From the NCBI RefSeq assembly GCF_016741875.1, contig NZ_JAERRF010000011.1, positions 214,262-278,261 of the forward strand: a stretch of 64,000 bases of DNA, in the 5' to 3' direction. The notes beneath the pieces are model-generated. The model was not told where the DNA came from and made no database searches. It was given only the letters and a program-made list of their open reading frames with translations. The DNA comes from Streptomyces coffeae (GTDB lineage: Bacteria; Actinomycetota; Actinomycetes; Streptomycetales; Streptomycetaceae). Shown here one piece after another: positions 8,478 to 17,184 of this stretch. The translations under genes and the position numbers were made by a program. How positions within the stretch are numbered: position 1 is the stretch's first letter; each line of letters opens with the position of its first letter.

Positions 8478-9869
8478 TTACGGATGTGTCATGCGCAGCA
8501 CGTCCAGCGCCTCGTCCAGCTGCTCCCGGGTCAGCAGCCCGCGCTCCACATAGCCCGACTCCAGCACCACCTGCCGGATGGTCTTCCGCTCCGCCAGGGA
8601 CGTCTTGGCGACCTTCGCCGCCTCCTCGTAGCCGAGGTAGCGATTGAGCGGGGTGACGACGGACGGGGAGGACTCGGCGTACTCGCGGGCGCGCTCGGCG
8701 TCGGCCGTGATCCCGTCGACGGTGCGGTCGGCCAGCAGCCGGGAGGCGTTGGCCAGCAGCCGGATCGACTCCAGCAGGTTCTTCGCCATCACCGGGAGCA
8801 TCACATTGAGCTCGAAGTTCCCGGCGGCCCCGGCCGTGGCGACCGTGGTGTCATTGCCGGTGACCTGGGCGGCGACCATCAGCACCGCCTCGGGGATCAC
8901 CGGGTTGACCTTCCCCGGCATGATCGACGAACCGGGCTGGAGGTCGGGCAGCGCGATCTCGGCCAGCCCGGTGCGTGGGCCCGAGGCCATCCAGCGCAGA
9001 TCGTTGGCGATCTTGGTCAGCCCGACCGCGATGGTCCGTAGCTGCCCCGAGGTCTCCACCAGCCCGTCCCGGGCGCCCTGCGCCTCGAAGTGGTCCCGGG
9101 CCTCGGTGAGCGGCAGCCCGGTGGTCCGTGTCAGCTCGGCGATCACGGCGGCGGCGAACCCGGGCGGGGTGTTGATCCCGGTGCCCACCGCCGTACCGCC
9201 CAGCGGCAGTTCGGCCAGCCGGGGCAGCGAGGAGCGCAGCCGCTCGATCCCGTACCGGACCTGCGCGGCATAACCGCCGAACTCCTGACCCAGCGTCACC
9301 GGGGTGGCGTCCATCAGATGCGTGCGCCCCGCCTTGACCACCTCGGCGAACTCCTCGGCCTTGCGCTCCAGCGCCTCGGCGAGACGGCCCAGTGCCGGGA
9401 TCAGATCGGCGGTGACGGCGGCGGTGGCCGCGATGTGGATGGAGGAGGGGAAGACGTCGTTGGACGACTGGCTGGCGTTGACGTGGTCGTTGGGGTGCAC
9501 CGCGCGGCCCAGCCGCTCGCTCGCCAGAGTGGCCAGCACCTCGTTGGTGTTCATGTTGGACGAGGTACCCGAGCCGGTCTGGAAGACGTCGACCGGGAAG
9601 TGGTCGTCCCAGCGGCCCTCGGCGACCTCCGCCGCCGCCTCCACGACGGCCGCGGCGATGTCCTTGTCGATCACGCCAAGACCGGCGTTGACGGTGGCCG
9701 CCGCGGCCTTGATCCGGGCCAGCGCCTCGATATGCGCCCGCTCCAGGCGTTGGCCGCTGACGGGGAAGTTCTCCACCGCCCGCTGGGTCTGGGCCCGCCA
9801 CTTGGCGTGCGCGGGGACCCGCACCTCTCCCATGGAGTCGCGCTCGGTCCGGTAGTTCTCCTCGGCCAT
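8478..9869 (-). CDS. fumC: Fumarate hydratase class II
   Basis: A 463-residue FumC-type fumarase (fumarate + water to malate, iron-independent, homotetramer, TCA cycle). Visible hallmarks are SGTSSNMNTNEV, NDHVNASQSSNDVFP, GRTHLMDATPVTLGQE and the family signature GSSIMPGKVNP carrying the catalytic loop serine. Length and start (MAEENYRTERDSMGEV) are normal for the family. A class I Fe-S fumarase is also encoded in the window, so the organism has both enzyme types. Confidence 0.97.
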   Translation of the reverse strand: MAEENYRTERDSMGEVRVPAHAKWRAQTQRAVENFPVSGQRLERAHIEALARIKAAAATVNAGLGVIDKDIAAAVVEAAAEVAEGRWDDHFPVDVFQTGSGTSSNMNTNEVLATLASERLGRAVHPNDHVNASQSSNDVFPSSIHIAATAAVTADLIPALGRLAEALERKAEEFAEVVKAGRTHLMDATPVTLGQEFGGYAAQVRYGIERLRSSLPRLAELPLGGTAVGTGINTPPGFAAAVIAELTRTTGLPLTEARDHFEAQGARDGLVETSGQLRTIAVGLTKIANDLRWMASGPRTGLAEIALPDLQPGSSIMPGKVNPVIPEAVLMVAAQVTGNDTTVATAGAAGNFELNVMLPVMAKNLLESIRLLANASRLLADRTVDGITADAERAREYAESSPSVVTPLNRYLGYEEAAKVAKTSLAERKTIRQVVLESGYVERGLLTREQLDEALDVLRMTHP

Positions 9870-9998
9870 CGCGGCATACTGCCTTTCTTTTGACTCGGTC
9901 TTTCTTGTGGCTCGGTTCGCCTCCGCCTTTCTCAGGGCTCAGCGCGTACGCGTCCCGGCGTGTTCCCGGTGACGACCGGAGCGGGCGGGTGAGGCCGG

Positions 9999-12263
9999 TC
10001 ACCGTACGGACTCCCGGGCCCGCTGGGAGTCCACCTCACCGGTGCGCTTGAGCTTCTGCCACGGCAGCAGGGCGCCGGTCGCGGCCGTGACACAGGAGTG
10101 CAGCAGCACCAGATACATCAGCTGGCGGTAGGCGATCTGCTGGAGCGGCAGCACCAGCAGCGCCCGGTAGCGCTCCCGGTCCAGCCGGAACGCGTACGCC
10201 GCGCCCAGCAGCTGCACCAGCATCAGCGCCCCCCAGGCCAGCAGGGAGCGCACCGGGTCCAGGAAGACCGCGCCGTACACGGTGAACAGGTCGATCAGCG
10301 GCGCGCACAGCGGGGTGACGATCTGGAAGAGCACCACCAGCGGCATCCCCACCCGGCCGAACCGCCCCGACGGGCCCCGGTCCACGATCGAGCGGCGGTG
10401 CTTCCACAGCGCCTGCATGGTGCCGTAGCTCCAGCGGTAGCGCTGCTTCCACAGCTGGCCGAGGGTGCCGGGCGCCTCCGTCCAGGCGCGGGCGTGCTCC
10501 TGGTAGACCACCCGCCAGCCGGCCCGGTGCAGCGCGATGGTGATGTCGGTGTCCTCGGCCAGCGTGTCCGCGCTCATGCCCCCTGCGTCCAGCACCGCGC
10601 GGCGGCGGAATGCGCCGATCGCTCCGGGGATGGTCGGCATACAGCGCAGCAGGTCGTACATCCGCCGGTCCAGGTTGAACCCCATGACGTATTCGATGTG
10701 CTGCCAGGCGCCGATCAGCCGGTTGCGGTTGCCGACCTTGGCGTTGCCCGCGACCGCGCCGACGCGGACGTCGGCGAAGGGGCGGACCAGCTCGCGAACG
10801 GTGGTCGGCTCGAAGACCGTGTCACCGTCCATCATCACGATCAGATCGTGGCGGGCGTGGGCGATGCCGTGGTTGAGGGCGGCGGGCTTGCCCGCGTTCT
10901 GCTGGCGCAGCACCCGGACGTTGGGCAGCGCCATGGCCTCCACGATGTCGGCGGTGCCGTCGGTGGAGCCGTCGTCCACCACCAGGATCTCGATCCGATG
11001 GGTGCTGGCGGCCAGCGAGGTCAGGGTGTTGGCGATGCACTCCTTCTCGTTGTACGCGGGCACGATCACACTCACCGGGTCGTCCACCTGCTGCACCACC
11101 CGGTAGCGCCGCCGGGCCCGGCTGCAGTGGTGCCACCAGGCGAAGACCACCATCATCAGCAGCCGCCCGATCACGGCGGCGCCGACCAGGCCCAGCAGCC
11201 CGGCCAGACACGGCAGGGCGGCCTGGGTGAGCGCCGCGGCCCAGATCAGCGCCCGGCCCTGCCAGACCCGGGCGGCTCCGGCCGGGTGGTTGGCGCTCTG
11301 GGCGCCGAGCGCGCCGGTGATCGTGGTGAAGGAGTAGCCCTTCTTCTTCATCCGGCCGATGTACTGATCCAGGGCCTTCACCGTGCGGGAGCGGTTGCCG
11401 CCCGCGTCGTGGAAGAGCACGGACGCGCCCTTCCGTCCGTCGGGCGTGGCGTTCTGGACGATCTCCTTGACCGGGGGCCGTCGCCAGTCCTCGCTGTCGG
11501 CGTCCACGAACGCGCTGAGGTAGCCCTTGGCCCCGACGTGCCGCTGGACCGGCCAGGTGCGGTCGTCCAGCGCGCGGACCTCGGAGGCGTACGGCGCCCG
11601 GAAGAGCGAGCTGGTGACGGACGCCGCGCCCGCCAGGGCCAGCTGGGACTGGGCCAGTTCGCGGTCGACCCGCCCGGTGTCCTGGTACGACAGATCGACA
11701 TGGGAGAAGGTGTGCACCCCGATCTCATGGCCCGACTGCCGCATCCGGCGCACCAGCCCGGGGTGACGGACCACCATCTGGCCCACGACGAAGAAGGTTC
11801 CGGGGACGTCGTGCTTGCGCAGCACCGCGAGGATCTCGGGGGTCCAGCGCGGATCCGGGCCGTCGTCGAAGGTGAGCGCCACGGTCCGGGAGGGAACGGA
11901 GTGCTCGGTCGCCCGGCCGTCCCGGTCGAAGGTGAGCACCGGCCCGCCGTGGCGCAGCCGGTCGGGGACGCTGCGCGAGGGGTGCGAGCGGTGGACACGG
12001 GCGTCATTGCCGACCTCGGCATGCAGATAGCCGTCCAGCAGCAGTCCGCAGACCACCGCCAGCAGCGTCGCCGGCGCGAGCACCATCCGGGTGCGGGTCC
12101 TGGTGGCCCCGCGGCGGAACGGGCCCCGACCGCGGAACCGGCCACCGTCACCGCGCCCCGGCCCGGTGATCCGGGACACGGGGCGGGGCGTGGCGGCCGG
12201 GCGGGGCGAGGGAAGTCTGCGGCGGCGCGGCCGGGGGAGTCTCGGCTGTCTGCCGGAGGTCAT
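9999..12263 (-). CDS. Fused polysaccharide deacetylase / GT2 glycosyltransferase (MatB-like)
   Basis: A 754-residue membrane protein. After a basic N-terminus and one TM helix (MVLAPATLLAVVCGLLLDGY) comes a NodB-type deacetylase domain (TFDDGPDPRWTPEILAVL, then HTFSHVDLSY). Two TM segments lead into a processive GT2 domain with VSVIVPAYNEKE, VDDGSTDGTADIV, MMDGDTVFE, EDTD and QRYRW, then C-terminal TM helices. This layout is that of the Streptomyces MatB protein, reported to make a poly-N-acetylglucosamine-type extracellular polymer that glues hyphae into pellets. Its ATG overlaps the stop of the upstream gene by 4 bases, matching a matAB-style operon. The polymer made here is inferred, not shown. 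Confidence 0.9.
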   Translation of the reverse strand: MTSGRQPRLPRPRRRRLPSPRPAATPRPVSRITGPGRGDGGRFRGRGPFRRGATRTRTRMVLAPATLLAVVCGLLLDGYLHAEVGNDARVHRSHPSRSVPDRLRHGGPVLTFDRDGRATEHSVPSRTVALTFDDGPDPRWTPEILAVLRKHDVPGTFFVVGQMVVRHPGLVRRMRQSGHEIGVHTFSHVDLSYQDTGRVDRELAQSQLALAGAASVTSSLFRAPYASEVRALDDRTWPVQRHVGAKGYLSAFVDADSEDWRRPPVKEIVQNATPDGRKGASVLFHDAGGNRSRTVKALDQYIGRMKKKGYSFTTITGALGAQSANHPAGAARVWQGRALIWAAALTQAALPCLAGLLGLVGAAVIGRLLMMVVFAWWHHCSRARRRYRVVQQVDDPVSVIVPAYNEKECIANTLTSLAASTHRIEILVVDDGSTDGTADIVEAMALPNVRVLRQQNAGKPAALNHGIAHARHDLIVMMDGDTVFEPTTVRELVRPFADVRVGAVAGNAKVGNRNRLIGAWQHIEYVMGFNLDRRMYDLLRCMPTIPGAIGAFRRRAVLDAGGMSADTLAEDTDITIALHRAGWRVVYQEHARAWTEAPGTLGQLWKQRYRWSYGTMQALWKHRRSIVDRGPSGRFGRVGMPLVVLFQIVTPLCAPLIDLFTVYGAVFLDPVRSLLAWGALMLVQLLGAAYAFRLDRERYRALLVLPLQQIAYRQLMYLVLLHSCVTAATGALLPWQKLKRTGEVDSQRARESVR

Positions 12264-13216
12264 GACGGTGCGTCCCCGTTCTGCGGGACGCCGGGCCCGT
12301 TGGCCCCCGGGGCGGGCCCGGCCGGGTTCAGCGGACCCACGGGGTTCAGCGGGGTCTTCGGCCCGGGGTTCCGGGGGAGCCCGGCCCCGGCGGCGGGCGG
12401 TTCGGCGGCCGGGTGCTTACGGGCGAGGGGCTTGCGGGCGAGGGGCTTGCGGGCCGGGGTGTGCGCCCCGCCCGCGCCCGGCTTCGCGGATTTGCCGGGT
12501 TTGCCGGGTGTGCCGGACGTGCGGTGCTGGGCGGGCTTGGTGTGCTGCGCGGGCTTGGTGTGCTTGGCGGGCTTGGCGTGCTTGGGGCGCTCGACGCGGT
12601 GGTCGGGCTTCCGTCCGGCGGGGCGGGTGTGTGCGTGCTTGTGGTGCGCGGCGCGCTTCGTGCCGCTGGAGCCGTGGTGCGCCGGGGTGTGCTCCCGGAC
12701 CTGGTCCCGGTGCTGCTCCCGGGCCTGGCCCCGGGGCTCGGGGCGTACGCGGGCGCCGAGTTCGGCCGGCCCCGGGTGCCGCCGCTCCGGGGCGGGGCCG
12801 TCCAGCGCGACCGGCTCGCCGAGAGCCACCGGGCGTGCGTCCCGCGGGGCGTGGCGGCCGGTGTCCGCGCGGTCCTCGTGCGGACGCGGGCCGGGGTGCG
12901 TCACGTCCCGGTGCGACGGCCGCCGGTGCTCCGGGCGGTACCGCTCCGGACCGCCCTCCGGCTTCCGGTCGAACGCCTCGGTGGCGCTCGGGTGCCCCGG
13001 GATCAGGGTCTCGGGGGCGAAGGCGGTACCACCCGTGAAGCCCACCGCCAGGATCACCGAGTAGCTGAGGCAGACGGCCCCCGCGACCACACCCGCGTGC
13101 CGCACCAGACGGCCGCGTCGCCCGGAGAGATCGACGAACACGGGCCCCTTCCCGGCCACTTCGGGATGGAGGGGGCGCGAAGGCGCTCGCTCGATCACAT
13201 CTGACTGAGGATCCAT
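12260..13216 (-). CDS. Membrane-anchored Pro/Lys/His-rich protein (MatA-position)
   Basis: A 318-residue protein with a cytoplasmic N-terminus, one TM helix near residues 40-62 (VVAGAVCLSYSVILAVGF) and a long low-complexity tail rich in Pro, Lys, His and Arg, including repeats such as AKPAKHTKPAQHTKPAQH and LARKPLARKPLARK. It has no recognisable catalytic domain. It precedes and overlaps the fused deacetylase/glycosyltransferase gene, so it is probably its accessory partner. The positively charged tail could interact with wall polymers or the product glycan. The tail sequence is likely to vary fast. Confidence 0.75.
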   Translation of the reverse strand: MDPQSDVIERAPSRPLHPEVAGKGPVFVDLSGRRGRLVRHAGVVAGAVCLSYSVILAVGFTGGTAFAPETLIPGHPSATEAFDRKPEGGPERYRPEHRRPSHRDVTHPGPRPHEDRADTGRHAPRDARPVALGEPVALDGPAPERRHPGPAELGARVRPEPRGQAREQHRDQVREHTPAHHGSSGTKRAAHHKHAHTRPAGRKPDHRVERPKHAKPAKHTKPAQHTKPAQHRTSGTPGKPGKSAKPGAGGAHTPARKPLARKPLARKHPAAEPPAAGAGLPRNPGPKTPLNPVGPLNPAGPAPGANGPGVPQNGDAPS

Positions 13217-13393
13217 GAACGAGAGGCTAGTCGAGAAAATATGACTTGAGACATATCAGTCAAACATGCGGTGTGTCATGGTTCGTTCCATTTCTCGGAT
13301 ATGCGAGGTTGGCGGTGGAGCGCGGCACGGGAGGCGGAGTCCCCGGTGCCCCCCACATTCCCCGAACCGGACACCGAAAGAGGAGCGAGAGCC

Positions 13394-14479
13394 ATGAGGG
13401 CCAGCCCCCGCATGAGCGGAATCGCCGTGGCCGCCGCCGTGGTCTGCGCCGGCATCGCCGTATGGGCCGGACAGCACGAGCCGTCGCCGGAACCGCGGGC
13501 GCGCGTGGTCCCGACGTCCGCGCGGAGCCCGCAACCGGCGCCGCCGCCCCCCGCCGACTTCGTCCCGTACGTCAGCGCCTGGTCCGAGTCGGGCTACGAC
13601 ATGGCCGCCGCCGCGGGGCGCGGTGTCAAGGAGTTCACCCTCGGCTTCGTCGTCGCGGGCGACGGCTGCGCCCCGGTGTGGGACGGCGGCACCACCCTCG
13701 ACGACCAGGCGCTGGACGCCCGGATCGAGGCCGTGCGCCGGGCGGGCGGCGATGTCCGGGTCTCCTTCGGCGGCGCCGACGGCACCGAGCTGAGCACCGC
13801 GTGCACCGATGTCTCCGAACTCGCCGCGGCCTACACGCAGGTGATCGAGCGTTACCGGCTGACCAAGGCCGACTTCGATGTCGAGGGCGACAGCCTCGCC
13901 GACACCGCGGCGGCCGTCCGCCGCGCCCAGGCCATCGCCCTGCTCCAGCGCACCCATGAGGGCCTGGACGTCTCCTTCACCCTGCCCGCGATGCCCGACG
14001 GGCTGACGGCGGAGAGCACCGCCCAGCTGGAGGCGGCCAAGGACGAGGACGTCGCCCTCTCGGCGGTGAACATCATGGCGATGAACTACGGCGATGAGCT
14101 CACCGGTGACATGGGCGACTACGCGATCCGGGCCGCCACCGCCGCCCAGGCCCGGGTGCGCGGGGTGCTGGGACTGTCCGACGACGCCGCCTGGAAGACC
14201 CTGGGTGTGACGCCGATGATCGGGCTCAACAATGTCTCCGGCGAGGTGTTCACGCTGGAGGACGCGGCCGGTCTGACGCGGTTCGCCGCGGAGAAGGGGA
14301 TCGGGCGGCTGTCGATGTGGTCCGCCGAACGCGACCGGCCGTGCGACGACGCAGCTGACGAGGCGTCGGGCGAGGACGGTGCCGCGGCTCCCGGGGAGAG
14401 CCCCGGTGCCACCCCGGAGAACCGGTGCAGCGGAATCGCCCAGCGGCCGGGAGCCTTCGAGGCGGTGCTGCGGGGCTGA
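13394..14479 (+). CDS. Secreted GH18 (chitinase-like) glycoside hydrolase
   Basis: 361 residues from ATG 13394, with AGGAG nine bases upstream; a longer in-frame reading lacks this. The N-terminal signal segment (MSGIAVAAAVVCAGIAVWAG) is followed by a Pro-rich linker and a GH18-type barrel: VPYVSAWSE-like first strand (PYVSAW), VRVSFGGADG, then ADFDVEGD carrying the catalytic DxE pair, and VNIMAMNYGDEL. It is likely an endo-acting hydrolase on GlcNAc polymers. It is divergent from the MatAB-like operon, which would make a GlcNAc-type polymer, so it may remodel or cleave that glycan; this link is inference. Confidence 0.85.
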   Translation: MRASPRMSGIAVAAAVVCAGIAVWAGQHEPSPEPRARVVPTSARSPQPAPPPPADFVPYVSAWSESGYDMAAAAGRGVKEFTLGFVVAGDGCAPVWDGGTTLDDQALDARIEAVRRAGGDVRVSFGGADGTELSTACTDVSELAAAYTQVIERYRLTKADFDVEGDSLADTAAAVRRAQAIALLQRTHEGLDVSFTLPAMPDGLTAESTAQLEAAKDEDVALSAVNIMAMNYGDELTGDMGDYAIRAATAAQARVRGVLGLSDDAAWKTLGVTPMIGLNNVSGEVFTLEDAAGLTRFAAEKGIGRLSMWSAERDRPCDDAADEASGEDGAAAPGESPGATPENRCSGIAQRPGAFEAVLRG

Positions 14480-14520
14480 CCGGGCATCCGCGCCCGGAGG
14501 GGCAACAGGAGCGGGAACGG

Positions 14521-14557
14521 CCGGGGGCCGGGACGGCATCGCCGTCCCGGCCCCCGG
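14521..14557. terminator. Bidirectional terminator, native fumarase / GH18
   Basis: A perfect 17-bp stem (14521-14537 with 14541-14557) and an ATC triloop. It sits between the GH18 stop and the remnant of the fumarase 3' end, so it was probably the native terminator of the fumarase before the element inserted. Confidence 0.88.
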
Positions 14558-14570
14558 ATCCGTCGGCCCG

Positions 14571-14642
14571 TCAGGCCCCCTGGCGCACCGGGATGCTCGA
14601 GACGAAGGGCTGTGCCGGACCCGGGTCCGTGAAGAAGTCGTT
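14571..14642 (-). pseudogene. Displaced native 3' end of class I fumarase gene
   Basis: Read on the minus strand this encodes NDFFTDPGPAQPFVSSIPVR then QGA and a stop. It lines up with the C-terminus of the intact fumarase gene 9 kb away (NDFFTSREPEQPTFTSIPVR...). This is the original last 23 codons, cut off by integration of the 9-kb element between it and the rest of the gene. It has no start codon or ribosome-binding site of its own and should not be translated. Confidence 0.88.
14629..14642. repeat. attL core
   Basis: GTGAAGAAGTCGTT, identical to 23582-23595. On the minus strand it encodes NDFFT of the fumarase. The integrase start codon lies 40 bases inside, as usual for serine-integrase elements. 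Confidence 0.88.
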
Positions 14643-14682
14643 CGTCTTGTTCAGCTCGCGTGGACGCCCGTACTATCCCGCC

Positions 14683-16251
14683 ATGATCAAGAATCCGAGG
14701 GTCCTGGGTGCTGTCCGCCTCTCCATCCTTAAGGACGACACCACCAGCCCCGAGAAGCAGCGTCACGCCGTGGAGCACTGGGCCGCTGGGCCGGCCGTCG
14801 ACGGCCGCATCGTGGGCTGGGCTGAAGACTTGGACGTCTCCGGCGCGATGCACCCCTTCAAGAGACCGGGTCTTGGACCCTGGTTCAACGAGCGGGCCGA
14901 CGAGTGGGACGTGTTGGCTGTCTGGAAGCTCGACCGCCTCAGCAGGAAGGCGGGCCACTTCGCCGAGGTCTTCGAGTGGTGCCAAAAGCACGGGAAGTCG
15001 ATTGTCTCCGTGACGGAGGGCATCGACATGTCCACCCCTATGGGCAAGATGTTCGCTCAGATCATCGCTGCTTTTGCCGAGGGCGAGTTGGACACCATTA
15101 GAGCCCGCGCGCTTTCCGGCTCGGCTGCCCGTAAAGCCAAGGGCGTATGGATTGGTGGCGTGGAGCCGTACGGATACCACTTCGAGCGACAGGAAGGCGG
15201 CGGTAAGAAGCTCGTTCAGGATCCCACCTATGCGGAGCTGTTTCGCGAAATTGTCGAACGGCTTGAGGGTGACTGGTCGGCTTACAAGATTGCGGTTGAC
15301 CTGAATAAGCGCGGCGTGGCTACCTGGCGGGATCATCTGCGCATTGTGAAGGGGGAGGAACCTAGAGGTGTGGTCTGGACGGCCAACGCGATTCGCGCAA
15401 TAGCCATGAATCCCACGGTTGCCGGTATCTACACGCACAAGGGCGAAAACGTCGTGGACGAGAACGGCGAGAACGTTCAGATCACCGACAAGCCTCTGAT
15501 GGAATTCGCGGAGTGGTCGGAGTTTGTGGCGGCCCTGAAGAGTGACCGCCCGGTTAGGCGGGCTACTCCTTCGCGATCCATGCTCGGCGGTGTGGCAATA
15601 TGCCAGGCGTGCGATGCCCGAATGTCTTCCAACAAGAAGACGAAGGAAAACGGCCGTGTGCATCACTACTATTCCTGCAACAACGTGAACACCGGAACGT
15701 GCGCCAACCCTGGCCGCATTCGTCGTGATGACCTAGATACGGCTGTCGGGACCTTCGTGAAGGTCACCCTCGGCCCACTGCCGGTAATGGAGCGGGCGGG
15801 CAATTCTATTAGTCAAGCCAAGACCGAGCTTGCTGAGGCTGAATCGACGCTAGACAGGCTAGAGGCTGATTACCTCGCCGGAAGGTTCAAGACCGACGTT
15901 CAGGTTGAACGGTACTGGGGCCAGCATGAGTTTCAATCGGCCAAGGTTGAACGTCTGAGGAGCGAAATCAAAGCCGCCGAGGCCGCCCCGGCCTGGAAGG
16001 AAACTGGGCGCACCTACGCCGAAGAGTGGGCTACCAAGGATGACGAGCAGAAGCGTGTATTTCTGCAACGGCACGGAATAACGGTGACGGTGGGAAAAGC
16101 CGACGACGGGAATCGTCGAGTCGTCTGCAAGATGCCCGAGCTTGCTGAGATCGCCAAGGAAACCGGGCTTCACGTCCCTGACGGTTACATGTGGGTGGAA
16201 CCCGAGGCCGAATACATCCTTCCGGCTCGGATGGCTTACAAGCGGAAGTAG
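14683..16251 (+). CDS. Large serine recombinase (integrase)
   Basis: 522 residues from ATG 14683; the much longer in-frame reading upstream crosses the att site and is not the gene. The N-terminal resolvase domain has VRLS with nucleophile Ser14 and VWKLDRLSRKAG, followed by IDMSTPMGKMFAQIIAAFAE and the recombinase domain (WTANAIRAIAMNPTVAGIYT). A zinc-ribbon has CQACDARM and a later YSCNN...GTC pair. A coiled-coil (about residues 370-440) precedes the C-terminus. It would integrate the element by recombining attP with the fumarase attB. A strong terminator follows. Excision would need a directionality factor, not identified. Confidence 0.96.
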   Translation: MIKNPRVLGAVRLSILKDDTTSPEKQRHAVEHWAAGPAVDGRIVGWAEDLDVSGAMHPFKRPGLGPWFNERADEWDVLAVWKLDRLSRKAGHFAEVFEWCQKHGKSIVSVTEGIDMSTPMGKMFAQIIAAFAEGELDTIRARALSGSAARKAKGVWIGGVEPYGYHFERQEGGGKKLVQDPTYAELFREIVERLEGDWSAYKIAVDLNKRGVATWRDHLRIVKGEEPRGVVWTANAIRAIAMNPTVAGIYTHKGENVVDENGENVQITDKPLMEFAEWSEFVAALKSDRPVRRATPSRSMLGGVAICQACDARMSSNKKTKENGRVHHYYSCNNVNTGTCANPGRIRRDDLDTAVGTFVKVTLGPLPVMERAGNSISQAKTELAEAESTLDRLEADYLAGRFKTDVQVERYWGQHEFQSAKVERLRSEIKAAEAAPAWKETGRTYAEEWATKDDEQKRVFLQRHGITVTVGKADDGNRRVVCKMPELAEIAKETGLHVPDGYMWVEPEAEYILPARMAYKRK

Positions 16252-16271
16252 TGCAAGCCGAGGCAACGGAG

Positions 16272-16303
16272 AGCCCCTGAAGCGTATACGCGCTTCAGGG
16301 GCT
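16272..16303 (+). terminator. Integrase terminator
   Basis: A 13-bp perfect stem (16272-16284 with 16291-16303), a 6-base loop and the tail TTTCTCATGCC. The same kind of tail follows two other hairpins in the element. Confidence 0.88.
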
Positions 16304-16488
16304 TTCTCATGCCTGCACACTCCCGTCTGGGCCGTTTACACGCCCTCTGGCTGGCCGTTTAAACAACCTTCCTTGAATCCGCCAGGTGCGGGGCGGTAGA
16401 CCTGGCCCGCGCGTCCGCGTCGGCCTCAGCCAGGGCGCCAAGGCGGCAAGAGTCGCCACACGCCCTCAAGACTTGGAGCAAACGCAAC

Positions 16489-17049
16489 ATGAACTCGCGC
16501 GTAGACCACGGCATTTGGCGTCGATGCATAGCCTATGACCCGCGCATCAAGCAGAACACTTTCGCCGTGGGAATGGCCTTCTCGATGTTCGGTGACTACA
16601 CGGACGGAACGGATGTGTTTCCTTCCATGGCGACCATTGCTGAAATGGTCGGCCTATCCAATGCAACGAAGGTGCACCCGCACCGTAGGAAGCTTGTTGA
16701 GTTTGGCTATCTCGCGGACACCGGAGCCCGCTCGCGCGCCGATACGGTCGTCTACTGCCTCACTGCCCCGGCGGAGGTGTTGGTGGCCGTCAAGGCCGGG
16801 CCCGAGGCGCGCAAGCGCAGGAAGCCCGAGAGCAGCCCTACCAAGGCCGTTCCGGCGGACGGGGACCACTCGGGTCCCTTGGCTGAAGATCGGTCTTCTC
16901 TGGTCCCTACAGGGCCGGTTGAACTCACCCTTGAGCAGAAGCTTTGGTTCCTCGGCGGAGAGGAACCGGAGTCCTGGCCGTGGTGCGAGATTCCTTACGC
17001 CTCGGCCGAACACGCCTACCGGCTCTACGCCGGGCCGACTGCCGCCTAG
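16489..17049 (+). CDS. HTH-domain protein, possible replication initiator
   Basis: A 186-residue protein. Its N-terminal 85 residues (IWRRCIAYDPRIKQNTFAVG, DVFPSMATIAEMVGLSNATK, HRRKLVEFGYL) form a winged helix of the type seen in plasmid/phage replication and Rep-associated proteins. A charged linker follows, and a C-terminal segment rich in Trp and Tyr (LWFLGGEEPESWPW). Iteron-like repeats start about 11 bases after its stop codon, which fits an initiator that binds them. Regulation of the element is an alternative role. A GGAG lies about 12 bases before the start. Confidence 0.65.
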   Translation: MNSRVDHGIWRRCIAYDPRIKQNTFAVGMAFSMFGDYTDGTDVFPSMATIAEMVGLSNATKVHPHRRKLVEFGYLADTGARSRADTVVYCLTAPAEVLVAVKAGPEARKRRKPESSPTKAVPADGDHSGPLAEDRSSLVPTGPVELTLEQKLWFLGGEEPESWPWCEIPYASAEHAYRLYAGPTAA

Positions 17050-17180
17050 TACCCCTGTGGGTACAGGGGGTGTCCCTCCAGCGGTACAGGGGATATGCCC
17101 GACCAGGTACACAATCCCATAGGGATCTCACTAGAGATCCCATAGCTATAACTCAAAGGAAGCTGTACCCATTCGGGTAC
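17049..17180. repeat. Two GTACCC-N4-GGGTAC palindromes and a third dyad
   Basis: The same 16-bp dyad GTACCC-N4-GGGTAC occurs at 17049-17064 and 17165-17180; the second is extended to a 10-bp stem (17161-17184). Between them lies an 8-bp stem, GGGATCTC-ACTA-GAGATCCC (17122-17141). Identical arms with equal spacing suggest a protein-binding site rather than plain terminators. Confidence 0.6.
17060..17128 (+). repeat. Iteron-like direct repeats, 23-bp period
   Basis: GGTACA occurs at 17060, 17083 and 17106, exactly 23 bases apart. The first two units also share GGTACAGGGG and spaced T and CC positions; the third keeps only the first six bases. A fourth GGTACA is at 17176. This resembles an iteron array next to a putative initiator gene. 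Confidence 0.55.
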
Positions 17181-17184
17181 AGCT

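Noticed and set aside
12260..13216. Repeat-rich plus-strand frames opposite the MatA-like gene
   Set aside because: They mirror the low-complexity tail of the minus-strand gene and lack domains.
14425..14682. Extended N-terminus of the integrase
   Set aside because: It crosses attL and the fumarase remnant; the resolvase fold begins right after ATG 14683.
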